A stretch of DNA of 64,000 nt from an uncultured Prevotella sp. (lineage in GTDB: Bacteria; Bacteroidota; Bacteroidia; Bacteroidales; Bacteroidaceae), in contig CALUHC010000035.1 in NCBI GenBank assembly GCA_944320355.1, positions 223,680 to 287,679 on the forward strand, written 5' to 3'. Below, piece after piece: positions 63,857-64,000 of the stretch; the stretch's first letter is position 1, and every line of letters starts with the position of its first letter. Position numbers and translations under genes: made by a program. The notes under the pieces are model-generated. The model searched no databases and was not told the origin of the DNA. It saw nothing but the letters and a program-made list of their open reading frames with translations.

Positions 63857-64000
63857 CTATTGTCCTTTTTGTCCCATACCACAAAAAGAAAGGTGCAAGC
63901 CCAACCTTGATTGTCATTCTGAAGGTATCGCCAAACACCCATATCCATACAAACAAGGAAAGCTCACACCTTATGGCATGAGCATTCACTTACTTACATT
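63857..64000. other. Element sequence at window edge
   Basis: These 144 bases carry no complete gene. On the minus strand a short frame ends 1 bp before the LRR gene start, but it contains a stop 17 codons back and shows no known motif. It may contain the promoter, though no TAnnTTTG box is clear. Confidence 0.4.

Larger units (their letters stand above)
61521..64000. mobile_element. End of an integrated genetic element
   Basis: From the tRNA fragment to the window edge the DNA is markedly AT-rich, with different codon use and no family A or B repeats. The four genes all point toward the tRNA junction and encode accessory-type proteins. No integrase is visible, so the other end lies outside the window. 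The first 120 bp (61521-61644) show no feature. Confidence 0.75.

Overview
The window reads as the chromosome of a Bacteroidales bacterium, most likely Prevotellaceae or a close relative. The evidence is: promoters of the TTTG-N19-21-TAnnTTTG type, almost no Shine-Dalgarno sites, and family-typical genes (DUF4294, DUF3160, DUF4254 beside a GT9 glycosyltransferase, a C10 protease with BspA repeats, an HHH/outer-membrane protein, a large PL1-like pectate lyase). Positions 1 to about 60.6 kb are GC-rich and codon-uniform. From about 60.75 kb, and sharply after 61.5 kb, the DNA turns AT-rich.

Layout. 1-8.2 kb: M16 protease (cut by the window), DUF4294 protein, lipoprotein, cysS, and a DUF3160-CapA pair. 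8.4-17.9 kb: a sulfatase-fold phosphotransferase, a TlpA-like thioredoxin, an EFR1-type ferredoxin, acpP-fabF-rnc, and a MATE exporter. 18.2-28.8 kb: envelope glycan genes (GtrB-like GT2, polysaccharide deacetylase, glf, GT2, DUF4254-GT9, MurG-like GT) mixed with rubredoxin, an SpoU methyltransferase, an EamA transporter and YjbQ. 28.8-38.8 kb: M15 peptidase, nitroreductase, HHH/OMP protein, pdxB, RluA-type synthase, ZIP transporter, C10/BspA protease. 38.9-46 kb: a second sulfatase-fold enzyme, GtrA, GT87, GT4 and a MalY/PatB lyase. 46.3-60.6 kb: miaB, an MsbA-like ABC exporter, two MFS transporters, an AraC regulator, pectate lyase, aldo/keto reductase, a DnaA-box-like cluster and nadA. 61.5-64 kb: the end of an integrated element at a tRNA (CAU anticodon) gene, carrying two retropepsin-fold proteins, a lipocalin-like lipoprotein and an EF-hand/LRR protein.

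The most unusual content lies between the genes. Eleven intergenic loci carry arrays of a 13-mer, AAACG-N3-CGTTT, repeated at a 22-nt pitch; adjacent units fold into hairpins with stems of up to 16 bp. A second family makes long perfect or near-perfect hairpins from TAACTCC-like words. Two distant copies share a conserved 42-nt loop, while their arms differ in sequence yet remain complementary. Members of this wider class also lie in coding DNA: inside capA, as a 72-codon insertion in miaB, and at the ends of the EFR1 and pdxB genes. A promoter-leader module recurs at four genes. No CRISPR array, rRNA operon or complete tRNA was found.
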